From an uncultured Saprospiraceae bacterium (GTDB lineage: Bacteria; Bacteroidota; Bacteroidia; Chitinophagales; Saprospiraceae), in NCBI GenBank assembly GCA_937924145.1, contig CALDTJ010000258.1:1-39924 (forward strand): a stretch of DNA of 39,924 nucleotides. Direction: 5' to 3'. A program made the position numbers and the translations under genes. The first letter of the stretch is position 1. The number at the start of each line of letters is the position of its first letter. Below, one piece after another: positions 18,402 to 27,595 of this stretch. A model generated the notes under the pieces. It was not told the origin of the DNA, ran no database searches, and saw only the letters and a list, made by a program, of their open reading frames with translations.

Positions 18402-18716
18402 CTATTTTGTTGGAGGGATAATATCTGTTAAAGATGCTGGATTTTGGCGATTATCCCAAAAGTGCAATAGTTGTACCTCCGTTTCATTAAAGCGATAGTA
18501 AACGGCAGTATGTTTTGTAATGACTGCTTTGCGCACATCTTTTCTTAATTTAGAGGTAGGAAACATGGTGGGAAAGATCGCAATGCCCTCAATTATAGCA
18601 TCAGTTTTATCTAAAAATTTTAGTGCAGCATCAATGCCAAAATTATCTTCTACGAAACCTAAGGTAATAGCGTATTCTTCTTTAGAGGCAGGTGACCATA
18701 TAACTTTTAAACTCAT
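18402..18716 (-). CDS. Type II toxin-antitoxin system RelE/ParE family toxin
   Basis: VIWSPASKEEYAITLGFVEDNFG...AALKFLDKTDAIIEGIAIFPTMFPTS...RKAVITKHTAVYYRFNETEVQLLHFWDNRQNP. Confidence 0.88.
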   Translation of the reverse strand: MSLKVIWSPASKEEYAITLGFVEDNFGIDAALKFLDKTDAIIEGIAIFPTMFPTSKLRKDVRKAVITKHTAVYYRFNETEVQLLHFWDNRQNPASLTDIIPPTK

Positions 18717-18976
18717 TTCTGGTATTTTTTCCGAAATTCTGCCATTACCTCTTTATGTGCTATTCCTTCACCATTATCCAATTGCTTAATTGACAATTCA
18801 ATTTGAGATTTTTGTTGTTTATTTAAGGTTGTCCAAAAATCTGTGATCGCCTCTGCTGGTTGATCTTTTGTTTTTAAACCATAAGACAACAAATGTTTGA
18901 CAGAGTTGATAAGCATCGCATCATTGATCTGTAAGATTTGTTGAATAAGTTGTAGTTTCTCTGCTTTTAAATCCAT
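18713..18976 (-). CDS. Probable cognate antitoxin / addiction-module component
   Basis: 87 aa, 4-bp overlap with toxin; C-term LSIKQLDNGEGIAHKEVMAEFRKKY typical of ParD/addiction-module proteins. Confidence 0.8.
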   Translation of the reverse strand: MDLKAEKLQLIQQILQINDAMLINSVKHLLSYGLKTKDQPAEAITDFWTTLNKQQKSQIELSIKQLDNGEGIAHKEVMAEFRKKYQK

Positions 18977-19161
18977 TTTAAGCTTTTTGAAAGGAGTATT
19001 GTTGTTAAAAACTAATCTAAAGTTAAGTATTGTTTTCTATTCTTACAAGACTGGCCAAAAAGCAAGGGGTTATTTTTCGTAATTATATTTTGAAAGTATT
19101 ATTTGCATGAATTACGTTAAAAACGTAAGAGATATGAATTTTAGATTAAAAACTTGAAATA

Positions 19162-19422
19162 TTGACTTTGTTCCCTAGTTTTGATGGCGATTTTTTTACA
19201 CTAACGGGTCGAGTGCCTGTCGCACAGGCGATGGATTATGGTATAAAATTCAGTGCGACCACTTCAGGGAAAGGTAGATTAAAATTGACTTTAGATGGAT
19301 ATGAAAAGACAACGACTAATGGTGATAAAATCCGAGATTATAAAGGTGTTTCGCCATTAGATGAGGCACAATGGATTTTGCACAATCGGGGCGCATTTAA
19401 AGCAGAAGAGCGATTGCGTTGA
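19162..19422 (+). pseudogene. C-terminal fragment of Tet(M)-like/EF-G-like translation GTPase
   Basis: DGDFFTLTGRVPVAQAMDYGIKFSATTSGKGRLKLTLDGYEK...IRDYKGVSPLDEAQWILHNRGAF resembles domain IV/V end of ribosomal-protection-type GTPases; frame closed by a stop at 19147-19149, no GTPase domain present. Confidence 0.72.
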
Positions 19423-19849
19423 TTATCAGTAGATTAGAAAAAGTCTTTATATTTATTTCAAAATAGTGTGACTTTACCAAAGGTTATACCGTCTATAAGA
19501 TACGAGAGATTAATTAAAACTAATAAATCTCTTCTTCAAAATACCCTCCCCATTTTCCGATAACCAATGAATAAAATTGATGTAGGCAATATGCTTTTGG
19601 AGCAATGAAATGAATGTTTGTAAGCGAAAGATTTTATTCTAGAAAACATAGGATTTGACAATCCTGCACCTAATTAAGGAATTAATTACTCTTTTTTGGG
19701 GAGCAGGGAGGCCTGACCTAGACCTCCCGCACCTTTTAAAGCGTAATCTATATAAAGACATAACACTACTTTTTAAAACTACACAACTCAAACAAGACAC
19801 TTAAATTTGTAAACAGGCTATAAAATTCGAACAACATTTGACACAGGGA

Positions 19850-19877
19850 AGGTGGTCTATTTAGATCACCTTTTTTT
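19850..19877 (+). terminator. Orphan plus-strand Rho-independent terminator
   Basis: aggtggtct-attt-agatcacct followed by ttttttt; no plus-strand CDS upstream within about 430 bp. Confidence 0.65.
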
Positions 19878-19912
19878 ATGTCTAGATGGAAGTAACGGAT
19901 AATTTGAAGAAC

Positions 19913-20725
19913 TTAATCTGCCACCTGATTCATCCGAAGTAATAGATACAACGCAAAACCTACCGCTACGCCAGGAATTATTCCAAGCAACAAACAAATC
20001 CAACCATAATTCACTTTAGGCGATTCATAGATTACCCAAATGGCTAAAATAGCCCAACAGCAAAATACATCTGCGGAATATCCTGAGGCATAAGGATTTA
20101 CAAATCCAGCAGCAAAGGCACCAAGAATATCAGGGTTTTCTAGTAATGGAGGAATGACCACTGCACTAAAAATAGCGGTAAATATAATTGCCATTAAAGC
20201 GATGCTGATGGTGAAAACTCTTTTTCTCATATTATTTATTTTGCTAACTGCTAACTGCCTGATCGGTATCCATATTTCTTCCTCCGAATTGGGGTCATTA
20301 TTTTTATATTTTGCACCCAATACTTCAAAATGAGGACGATCATCCACTTGATAAATAGAATTTGGCAACCATTTCCAAAAAATGTATTGAAAAATACTGG
20401 TGTCTGCACTCGACCCTTTATAATCAAAAACGGCATATAGGCCACCTTCCAGATCAAAGGATTCCATGCCGTTTGGGATATTGTCAAAGTTATCTACTTC
20501 CACCGTTGCCCATTTTTCAAATTCCTTTTGAGGACTAAAATTTTGGTAATAATCAGGCGGATAAATCTGCATAGAGATTTTATCTGTTGTCGATCTATTA
20601 TTGATGGTCTTAATGCTCGGTGCAAATTGTCCCCAAAGTTGGCCCGTTTTATTATTGGCTAAACTCATTTTTAGGTGATTACCAAGGAGTTTTTTCGCTT
20701 TTAGTTGTATGATTCTTGGTTCCAT
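19913..20725 (-). CDS. GyrI-like/effector-binding domain protein with C-terminal transmembrane segments
   Basis: MEPRIIQLKAKKLLGNHLKMSLANNKTGQLWGQFAPSIKTINNRS...MQIYP..F.KWATVEVDNF.NIPNGMESFDLEGGLYAVFDYKGS (GyrI-like) followed by 3-4 hydrophobic helices. Confidence 0.75.
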   Translation of the reverse strand: MEPRIIQLKAKKLLGNHLKMSLANNKTGQLWGQFAPSIKTINNRSTTDKISMQIYPPDYYQNFSPQKEFEKWATVEVDNFDNIPNGMESFDLEGGLYAVFDYKGSSADTSIFQYIFWKWLPNSIYQVDDRPHFEVLGAKYKNNDPNSEEEIWIPIRQLAVSKINNMRKRVFTISIALMAIIFTAIFSAVVIPPLLENPDILGAFAAGFVNPYASGYSADVFCCWAILAIWVIYESPKVNYGWICLLLGIIPGVAVGFALYLLLRMNQVAD

Positions 20726-21498
20726 TACTGATATATATTTTGAAGAACAAAGTTAGCAAAATCTTTTGCCCATGTTTGGTAGGTCAGTTTAGAAGGGTGT
20801 ACACCGTCACTAAAAAAGTCATTTACTGTTTTATTTGCTAAATCTCCTTTTAGCCAATCCTTGATTTTTAGTATTTGTTGATTGTAAATAATATTGGAAT
20901 GATTAGCGACAATTTTTTGCAATTCCTGTCCATGCCATTCTACCAAATTACCAATCGTTTGTTGAATCAAAGGTGTAAAAGCAGGAAACTCTTTAATCGG
21001 CGGCATATTGGCAAAAGCGATGGGTGTAGACGGAAATTTCACCCTTAAATCTGCTATAATTTGTTGAATACCTTTACGCCAAGCATTCGGACTATTTCCC
21101 TCAAAAGCATCATTTGCGCCTAAACCAATAACGATCAAATCAGCCTGTTTTTCTGTGATATTAGTAATCAATTCAGATGGAACTCTTTTCGCTGTAATCC
21201 CACTTTTAGCATACACTTTCCAACGGATATTTTTATTCAATTTTTGAGCTAATTCATCAGCCAATGTTCCGCTAAATCCTTCTGAATGGGTTTTTACGCC
21301 AACACCTGCTACCGTGCTTTCGCCAATGGTAATTAATTGGAAATCAGAAGGTTGGTTAGTGTTAGTGATACCTTGGGTACCTGTTGCCTCGGGCAAAGAT
21401 GGAACTTTTGCTCTAATCTGTTTCCCTTGCACATACATGATGGGGAGTAGTGGAATTGTACCAATAGCGCCAAAGAAATATTTGAGTTGGTTAGACAT
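20725..21498 (-). CDS. SGNH/GDSL hydrolase family protein
   Basis: LITIGESTVAGVGV (GDSL-like block I), LIVIGLGANDAFEG (block III), DGVHPSKLTYQTWA (block V). Confidence 0.9.
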   Translation of the reverse strand: MSNQLKYFFGAIGTIPLLPIMYVQGKQIRAKVPSLPEATGTQGITNTNQPSDFQLITIGESTVAGVGVKTHSEGFSGTLADELAQKLNKNIRWKVYAKSGITAKRVPSELITNITEKQADLIVIGLGANDAFEGNSPNAWRKGIQQIIADLRVKFPSTPIAFANMPPIKEFPAFTPLIQQTIGNLVEWHGQELQKIVANHSNIIYNQQILKIKDWLKGDLANKTVNDFFSDGVHPSKLTYQTWAKDFANFVLQNIYQ

Positions 21499-21639
21499 AA
21501 TTATTTGTTTGCATTTATTAACAAATTAGCTCTTTATAAGTTGAGTACGGTTCTCTATCATTAATCCATTTGCTCACAGCTATTCGACCACTAGAAATAA
21601 ATATAAACGAAAAATTTATGTAAAATAATTTTAAAAAAC

Positions 21640-21671
21640 ATTTTGTTTTATTTGAAAAGTATTTTAAGTTT
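21640..21671 (+). promoter_or_regulatory. Bacteroidota-type promoter (-33 TTTTG / -7 TAAGTTTG, 19-nt spacer)
   Basis: ttttg(21640-21644)-N19-taagtttg(21664-21671), upstream of the helicase ORF at 21775. Confidence 0.65.
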
Positions 21672-21774
21672 GCCCTCGACTTAATATTATACACAAATTT
21701 TGGACAGTTTTATTCATTTCGGGTAAATGATTGATTATCAATTAATCATGCTCCGATAATTCAACTGTACCAAG

Positions 21775-24141
21775 ATGACTTACACAACCAATCCACAATT
21801 AGAAAAGGCGTTTGATTACATTCAAAACACCAAGCAAAATGTTTTTCTGACTGGCAAAGCAGGCACAGGGAAAACCACTTTTTTGCATCGGGTCAAGCAA
21901 GAATGTATTAAGCAAATGGCCATCGTAGCACCTACGGGCATAGCGGCGATTAATGCCAAAGGGATGACGATACATTCGTTGTTTCAATTACCTTTTGGGC
22001 TACACTTACCTAATCGAAAACAGCCAATAAGTCAATTTACCAAAAAGAAAATTAACCTCATCAAAAGTTTGGATTTATTGATTATTGACGAAATCAGTAT
22101 GGTTCGGGCAGATGTATTGGATGCCATTGATAAAGTATTGTGTCGATTTCGAGATCCTAGAAAACCATTCGGCGGGATTCAATTATTGATGATCGGAGAT
22201 TTGCATCAATTACCGCCTGTCGTAAAAAACGAAGAGTGGGTCTTATTAAAAGATTATTACGACTCTGCCTATTTTTTTGATAGCAATGCCTTGAAAAAAA
22301 CGAATCCAATAACAATTCAGTTAACACACATTTATCGCCAATCGGATGAAGTATTTATCAAGTTATTGAATAAAGTAAGAGACAACCGATTGGACGAAAA
22401 CGTAATGAAAACATTAAATAGTCGGTACATCGTAAATTTTCAGCCAAAAGAGGAAGAGGGTTACATCACTTTAACTGCACTAAATAGAACTGCCCAAGCC
22501 ATCAATGAAGAAAAACTGATGGCATTGCCGAACAGCAAGCACCATTTCCATGCGAAAATAACAGGGGAATTTCCTGCTCATGCTTTCCCGACCGAAGAGG
22601 TTTTAGAATTCAAAGAAGGCGCACAAGTTTTATTCATTAAAAATGACCGCTCGCCAGAGAAGCGTTTTTTCAATGGGAAAATAGGGCGCATCGTAGAAAT
22701 CGGAAAAGAGCATATATATGTCAAATGCCCAAATGATGAAAAAACGATAGCAGTCTCACCTGTGGAGTGGAAAAATGTGAAATATACCCTCAACGAAAGT
22801 ACCAAAGAAATCACGGAAGAGGAGAAAGGTACTTTTGTACAGTATCCACTAAAATTAGCGTGGGCAATCACCATACATAAAAGCCAAGGGCTGACTTTCG
22901 AAAAAGCGATTATTGATGCGCAAGCTGCTTTTGCACATGGTCAGGTGTATGTCGCTTTGAGCCGCTGTAAAAGTTTTGAAGGGATTGTACTACGTTCTCC
23001 GATTGGTTTTGGGAGTATCAAAACAGATGGTTTGGTCAAAGACTATTCGGCAGAGGCTGAGCGGAACCCACCTGATGCGACCCATTTATTATTGGCAAAA
23101 AAGCAGTATGAACAAGATTTAATCGAAGAACTTTTTAATTTCAGAACCACTCGTTTAGTCCTCAAAGATTTGATAAAACAGGCTTTAGAAAATCAGCCAA
23201 AATTTATTGCGCCCGTATTTCCAAAAGTATCCGATTGGGAAACCCAAGCCGATCAATTGCTCTTTTCCACAGCGGCGAAGTTTGCTCCAAAATTACAAGC
23301 GTATTTCACGACTTCTGATCTACCAACAACCAATACGGTTTTGATGAATCGCCTTCAAAAAGCTAGTCATTATTTTGGAAATTGTATTAAAGAGGGGTTA
23401 ATGCCCATCTTAAACAAAATTGTCATTTTATCAGATAATCAAGAAGTGAAAAGAAAGGCCAACAATACCTTGAATTCACTCAAAAAAGAAATATTCCTAA
23501 AAGAAAAATGTTTTGAAGAAGTCTTAAATAATGGGTTTGCATCCCAAAAATATTTACAAACAAAAGCCAATGCCGCAATAAGATTTGCTGCCCAGCAAAA
23601 TGCAGCACCAGCCAAACCAACTCTAACAATCCCCGAAGAAGTACCACATCCAGAACTCTACAAAGAGTTATATCTCTGGAGAAATACAACTGCTGCAAGG
23701 CTTAAACGTCAAGCACATGAAGTCATTCCTTCTATATCTCTAATCGACCTCACAAAAAAACTACCCACTCAAAAAGCGACCTTACTAAAGGTCAAAGGTT
23801 TAGGAAGAGCCAAGACCCAAACCTTCGGCAAAGAGCTTCTAGCATTGGTAGATGACTATTGCTATCGCCACCAATTAGCCGCTAACTTGTCTGATTCTGT
23901 AAATACTGCTGACAAAGCACCAGAAGATTTGCCCAAAGCTTATTCGGTAGAGGCAATCAGAGAAACACATCCCAAAGCTTATGCGCCTTGGACCGAAGAA
24001 GAGGAAAGCACCTTGGTGCAACTCAAAGCGGAAGATCAATCGGTCAGTTATATTGCGGGCGTCTTGGGGCGGAAACGTGGTGCGATTTATGCTCGATTGA
24101 AGAAGTTGGAGGATGGGGTGGTAGCTGTGGAAAGTTCGTAA
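21775..24141 (+). CDS. PIF1-like helicase with HRDC domain and C-terminal Myb/HTH-like module
   Basis: Walker A FLTGKAGTGKTTFL, DEISMVRADVLDAID, QLLMIGDLHQLPPV, LAWAITIHKSQGLTFEKAIID; C-term HRDC-like LYKELYLWRNTTAARLK...LLKVKGLGRAKTQTFG; APWTEEEESTLVQLK...SYIAGVLGRKRGAIYARLKKL. Confidence 0.92.
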   Translation: MTYTTNPQLEKAFDYIQNTKQNVFLTGKAGTGKTTFLHRVKQECIKQMAIVAPTGIAAINAKGMTIHSLFQLPFGLHLPNRKQPISQFTKKKINLIKSLDLLIIDEISMVRADVLDAIDKVLCRFRDPRKPFGGIQLLMIGDLHQLPPVVKNEEWVLLKDYYDSAYFFDSNALKKTNPITIQLTHIYRQSDEVFIKLLNKVRDNRLDENVMKTLNSRYIVNFQPKEEEGYITLTALNRTAQAINEEKLMALPNSKHHFHAKITGEFPAHAFPTEEVLEFKEGAQVLFIKNDRSPEKRFFNGKIGRIVEIGKEHIYVKCPNDEKTIAVSPVEWKNVKYTLNESTKEITEEEKGTFVQYPLKLAWAITIHKSQGLTFEKAIIDAQAAFAHGQVYVALSRCKSFEGIVLRSPIGFGSIKTDGLVKDYSAEAERNPPDATHLLLAKKQYEQDLIEELFNFRTTRLVLKDLIKQALENQPKFIAPVFPKVSDWETQADQLLFSTAAKFAPKLQAYFTTSDLPTTNTVLMNRLQKASHYFGNCIKEGLMPILNKIVILSDNQEVKRKANNTLNSLKKEIFLKEKCFEEVLNNGFASQKYLQTKANAAIRFAAQQNAAPAKPTLTIPEEVPHPELYKELYLWRNTTAARLKRQAHEVIPSISLIDLTKKLPTQKATLLKVKGLGRAKTQTFGKELLALVDDYCYRHQLAANLSDSVNTADKAPEDLPKAYSVEAIRETHPKAYAPWTEEEESTLVQLKAEDQSVSYIAGVLGRKRGAIYARLKKLEDGVVAVESS

Positions 24142-24331
24142 GTTATGAGCAAAAGATCTAGTCTCTTAGAGACGCTATAGGGGTAACATGACAGGCAGAC
24201 AACAGCAACAAAGTATAAGCTAAAAAGGAAAGATTTTTCATAGACTATTTATAATGATGCAGCAATACCATGAGAAGGGGGTGGGTAGGTGGAGAGCAGA
24301 AAATGAGGTGTTTTATTATGATTAGATCAGT

Positions 24332-24856
24332 TTACTCCAAAAAAGGTTTAGAATAAATCACTTGACCACTGACCCCATCTAATGCCTTTGGTGTCAACCC
24401 AATCACCATGCAATTTTCAGGTGCTGACTCAAAAGGCAGAGAGATGCCATAATCTTTCATCAATTTATAGCCAAATCGAGGGTAATAATCTTTATGACCG
24501 AGTAATGTGATAATGGTATGACCAAGTGCTTTGGCTACTTTGTGAGACATTTTAATCAATTTGCTTCCAATGCCTTGACCGTGTAGATCGGGCCAAACAG
24601 ACACAGGTCCGAGTATCAGTGCATCAAATTGTTTTTCCCCATTATCAATTTTGATTTTGGACAAAATAATATGTCCAACTATTGCTCCGTCCTGCTCTGC
24701 CACTAAGGATAATTCAGGGATGTAAGCATCCGTTTTTCTTAATTTTTCGACAATGAAATGTTCCGTATGGCTACTGTATTGCATCTCCAAAAACGCTTGT
24801 TCAACGAGTTTAAAAACAGTTGGGTAATCTCTAGGTTCTTCTGGACGAATTTGCAT
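24332..24856 (-). CDS. GNAT family N-acetyltransferase
   Basis: LGPVSVWPDLHGQGIGSKLIKMSHKVAKALGHTIITLLGHKDYYPRFGY. Confidence 0.94.
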   Translation of the reverse strand: MQIRPEEPRDYPTVFKLVEQAFLEMQYSSHTEHFIVEKLRKTDAYIPELSLVAEQDGAIVGHIILSKIKIDNGEKQFDALILGPVSVWPDLHGQGIGSKLIKMSHKVAKALGHTIITLLGHKDYYPRFGYKLMKDYGISLPFESAPENCMVIGLTPKALDGVSGQVIYSKPFLE

Positions 24857-25009
24857 TTTTATATAGAATTTAGATTATTATTTTAGAGTAAAGACTAGAG
24901 AATATTCAGCAAACGGAATTGAGAGAATAGAGCGTCTTACCACGTTTTTAACGTATAACGTTGCTACTCTCTGCTATCTACTCTGTTTTTTTCAAGAGGC
25001 TGAAACTAA

Positions 25010-26161
25010 TCAAAAATCTTCATGAATGGCTACTGCAATTTTAGAATCAGCCGTCCCGTAATATAAAAACCACTTGTTTTTAAAAAAGACCAATCCTTCT
25101 ACAAAACAAACTTCATTGACTTCGCCTACTTTTTCATAATCTTTATCGGGGTAAATAAAATGAGAAGGTGTTCGGTCAATTAATTGATAGGGTTTATCTC
25201 TATGAAATAAGGCTTGTCCTGCAGCGTAGGTAAATTTTGGCAAAGTCGGATCATTAAAATTAGCAGCATTACTAGCATTATAAATCAACAAAATTCCTTC
25301 TTCTTTTAATAAAGCAAAAGGGCCTGGTTCTACTAAACGACTATCAAAATACCCCATTCTAGGATGCAAGACAGCGATCATTTTTTGGTTCTCAGTATTT
25401 TCGGCAACTTCCCAATCAATCAAATTTTCGGAAGTAGCCATGAATAACTGGGTATCGCCAAAATACATCCAATATTTGCCATTAATTTTAGTTGCCACGA
25501 TTTTATTGCCAGCCAACTTAGATACAATTGCCCCCGATTTTGACCAAGTATCTTTATATTTTCCATCTCCAAGGACTAAACCATGCTTGGTCCAATTGAT
25601 TAAATCTTTTGAGGAGGCTATACTTAAACGAGCAGTTTTTCCATTATAAGCAGTATAGGTTAAAATATAGGTACCATCTTCACTTTCGACAATTCTAGGA
25701 TCTTCTACGCCATCAAAGTAACATGTTTTACATTTATTTAAATCAACCGTTTCTGTGGCTTTTCGATAATTCCATTCATATATTTTTCCATTATCTTCCG
25801 CAGGGTAGAAAACAGGATTAGGGCTTTTAGTAAAATTCAGACCATCTTCACTGATGGCTAATCCAATTCTAGAAGTACCGCTTAAATCTTGTGCTCGATA
25901 GAAAAGATAGACCTTATTATCCTTTACTATTGCCGACGGGTTTAGTACATTTCTTTCTTCCCAGAGAACTTCTTTTTGAGTTAAAGGGCAATTGAATTTT
26001 AGGTTTGGTGATGGTTTTAGAATAGGATTAAGGCTATCTACTTTTATAAAATCAGAAAAAGCCCACGGTTGTTTTTGTGTTGGTGGATCGACTTGGACTA
26101 TTTGGCTTTGGCAAGCAAATAATAGGATTGAAAAAAAAGCTAAACTAGTTATTTTAGACAT
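25010..26161 (-). CDS. GH130-family lipoprotein (beta-mannoside phosphorylase-like)
   Basis: Lipobox LLFACQS; five-bladed propeller-like NPSAIVKDNKVYLFYRAQD, GVEDPRIVESEDGTYILTYTAYNGKTARLSIASSKDLINWTKHG, KYWMYFGDTQLFMATSENLIDWE, KVGEVNEVCFVEGLVFFKNKWFLYYGTADSKIAVA. Confidence 0.9.
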   Translation of the reverse strand: MSKITSLAFFSILLFACQSQIVQVDPPTQKQPWAFSDFIKVDSLNPILKPSPNLKFNCPLTQKEVLWEERNVLNPSAIVKDNKVYLFYRAQDLSGTSRIGLAISEDGLNFTKSPNPVFYPAEDNGKIYEWNYRKATETVDLNKCKTCYFDGVEDPRIVESEDGTYILTYTAYNGKTARLSIASSKDLINWTKHGLVLGDGKYKDTWSKSGAIVSKLAGNKIVATKINGKYWMYFGDTQLFMATSENLIDWEVAENTENQKMIAVLHPRMGYFDSRLVEPGPFALLKEEGILLIYNASNAANFNDPTLPKFTYAAGQALFHRDKPYQLIDRTPSHFIYPDKDYEKVGEVNEVCFVEGLVFFKNKWFLYYGTADSKIAVAIHEDF

Positions 26162-26289
26162 AAGTCAAGTTGGTTTGTCCTGCTGGATAAACATCAAATG
26201 TAATCATTTCATGTTCAAATTATTAATTATACTAAAGAAACAATACCTTACCAAAAAATCTATTTTTTAACAAAACAAAACGGAAAATT

Positions 26290-26658
26290 ATGTTAATGGC
26301 TTTAAAAGTAATCTTAGGTTTGATTGGTGCTTTATTATTATTTATAGGTGGTCGGTGGATGTTTGCACCAGACGCTATCATGGATGAACACGGTATTAGT
26401 GCAAGAAATTCCACAGGAAAGAATTTTTTAAGAGGAGATATTGGTGGATTATTAGTGGGAGGTGCTATCGTTATTTTTATGATTTTATACCAAGGTGTCG
26501 CACAATGGGCAGCTCCCTTGATTATTTTAATGGGAACGGTCATTCTTGGAAGAGTAGTGAGTTTAATTGCAGACGGAAAAAGTAAACAAGGAATGATTGC
26601 GATTGCAGTAGAATTGGTGATTATTGCTTTGGTGGTCGGAATTGCAGGACTTTCTTAA
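26290..26658 (+). CDS. DUF4345-like small membrane protein
   Basis: Four hydrophobic helices; WMFAPDAIMDEHGIS...NFLRGDIGGLLVG. Confidence 0.7.
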   Translation: MLMALKVILGLIGALLLFIGGRWMFAPDAIMDEHGISARNSTGKNFLRGDIGGLLVGGAIVIFMILYQGVAQWAAPLIILMGTVILGRVVSLIADGKSKQGMIAIAVELVIIALVVGIAGLS

Positions 26659-26667
26659 TTGAGCCAA

Positions 26668-26701
26668 AGATCAGTCAGATTTTCGGAAATCTGACTGATC
26701 T
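26668..26701. terminator. 15-bp stem hairpin between convergent genes
   Basis: agatcagtcagattt-tcgg-aaatctgactgatct. Confidence 0.8.
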
Positions 26702-26707
26702 AAATGC

Positions 26708-27376
26708 CTATAAAGTAATCACGCCATTAGGCGTATCAATAATCATTTTGAGCGTTGGGGTAATACCTTTTTTTACCACTAAATCAACATTTAAAGCAGT
26801 AATTGTAGGTTGCACAGTTTCAGGGGTAGGATGAATTAATTCCAACCCAATCAGCGTACAACCTTCCTCCAATGATGCTGTCGGATGTACCGAGTCTTTC
26901 CAATCCACCATAAACGGCAAAACTTCTACCTTGGGAGAAGATAAGGGCAATGCCATTGACCACCTCAAAGTACTTCCATCCGTTTTTTTACGACTACCAG
27001 TAAAAGTCTCTCCCATTAAAGGATTTGCTTTTTTTAGAATAGCAGTATCGCTTGCCAAATCAGTTGTTTTGATTGCCCAACGAGTAAAAGCAGGTCCATC
27101 AATTAAATCTACGCCCATCCATCGGAGTGGTGAAATATCCGTGTTTTTAGGATCGACTGCTAATAATTCCAGATAGGCACCATTACCCAAATTGAGTAAG
27201 GTGTTTTCGGTGCCTTTGGTCAGATGTTGACCGCCGTAGACTACGGTAATACCGCATTTTTCGGATAATTCTTTTGTGGCTTTTTCTAGGTCTTGGACGC
27301 AATAGACTAGGTGGTCGATGGTTCGCATATTGTTTATTATGGACTTTATTCTGAAATGATTAAGTCTTTCCAGCAC
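26708..27376 (-). CDS. VOC/glyoxalase-like domain protein
   Basis: MRTIDHLVYCVQDLEKATKELSEKCGITVVYGGQHLTKGTENTLLNLGNGAYLELLAVDP; true start probably the internal MRTIDHLVY (about 27328). Confidence 0.88.
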   Translation of the reverse strand: MLERLNHFRIKSIINNMRTIDHLVYCVQDLEKATKELSEKCGITVVYGGQHLTKGTENTLLNLGNGAYLELLAVDPKNTDISPLRWMGVDLIDGPAFTRWAIKTTDLASDTAILKKANPLMGETFTGSRKKTDGSTLRWSMALPLSSPKVEVLPFMVDWKDSVHPTASLEEGCTLIGLELIHPTPETVQPTITALNVDLVVKKGITPTLKMIIDTPNGVITL

Positions 27377-27396
27377 TGCAGTGCTGGAAAGACTTA
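27361..27396. repeat. Perfect 36-bp palindrome without loop
   Basis: taagtctttccagcactg|cagtgctggaaagactta. Confidence 0.95.
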
Positions 27397-27451
27397 GGTA
27401 CGAAAAAAATTAGAATAAACACTAGTAGTTTTGATAATTAATACAAAAAAA

Positions 27452-27482
27452 ATACCTGTTAGGTTTTGAAAATCTAACAGGT
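27452..27482. repeat. Short inverted repeat (hairpin)
   Basis: tacctgttag gttttgaaaat ctaacaggta. Confidence 0.75.
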
Positions 27483-27595
27483 ACAGGTATACAATGATAG
27501 CTTAAAAAATGGGAGATTATGATAAAATGAAAAAACACTTCTAATTTTTGCAAGACAAATGCCCTCGCTCCTTGGAAATGTCTCTTCATTTTACA

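Noticed and set aside
18402-18976. TA pair as a phage-defence island
   Set aside because: Ordinary ParE/RelE-type module with no neighbouring defence genes.
21775-24141. PIF1-like helicase as a novel defence helicase
   Set aside because: This helicase-HRDC-HTH layout looks like a common chromosomal Bacteroidota protein and its neighbours are housekeeping.
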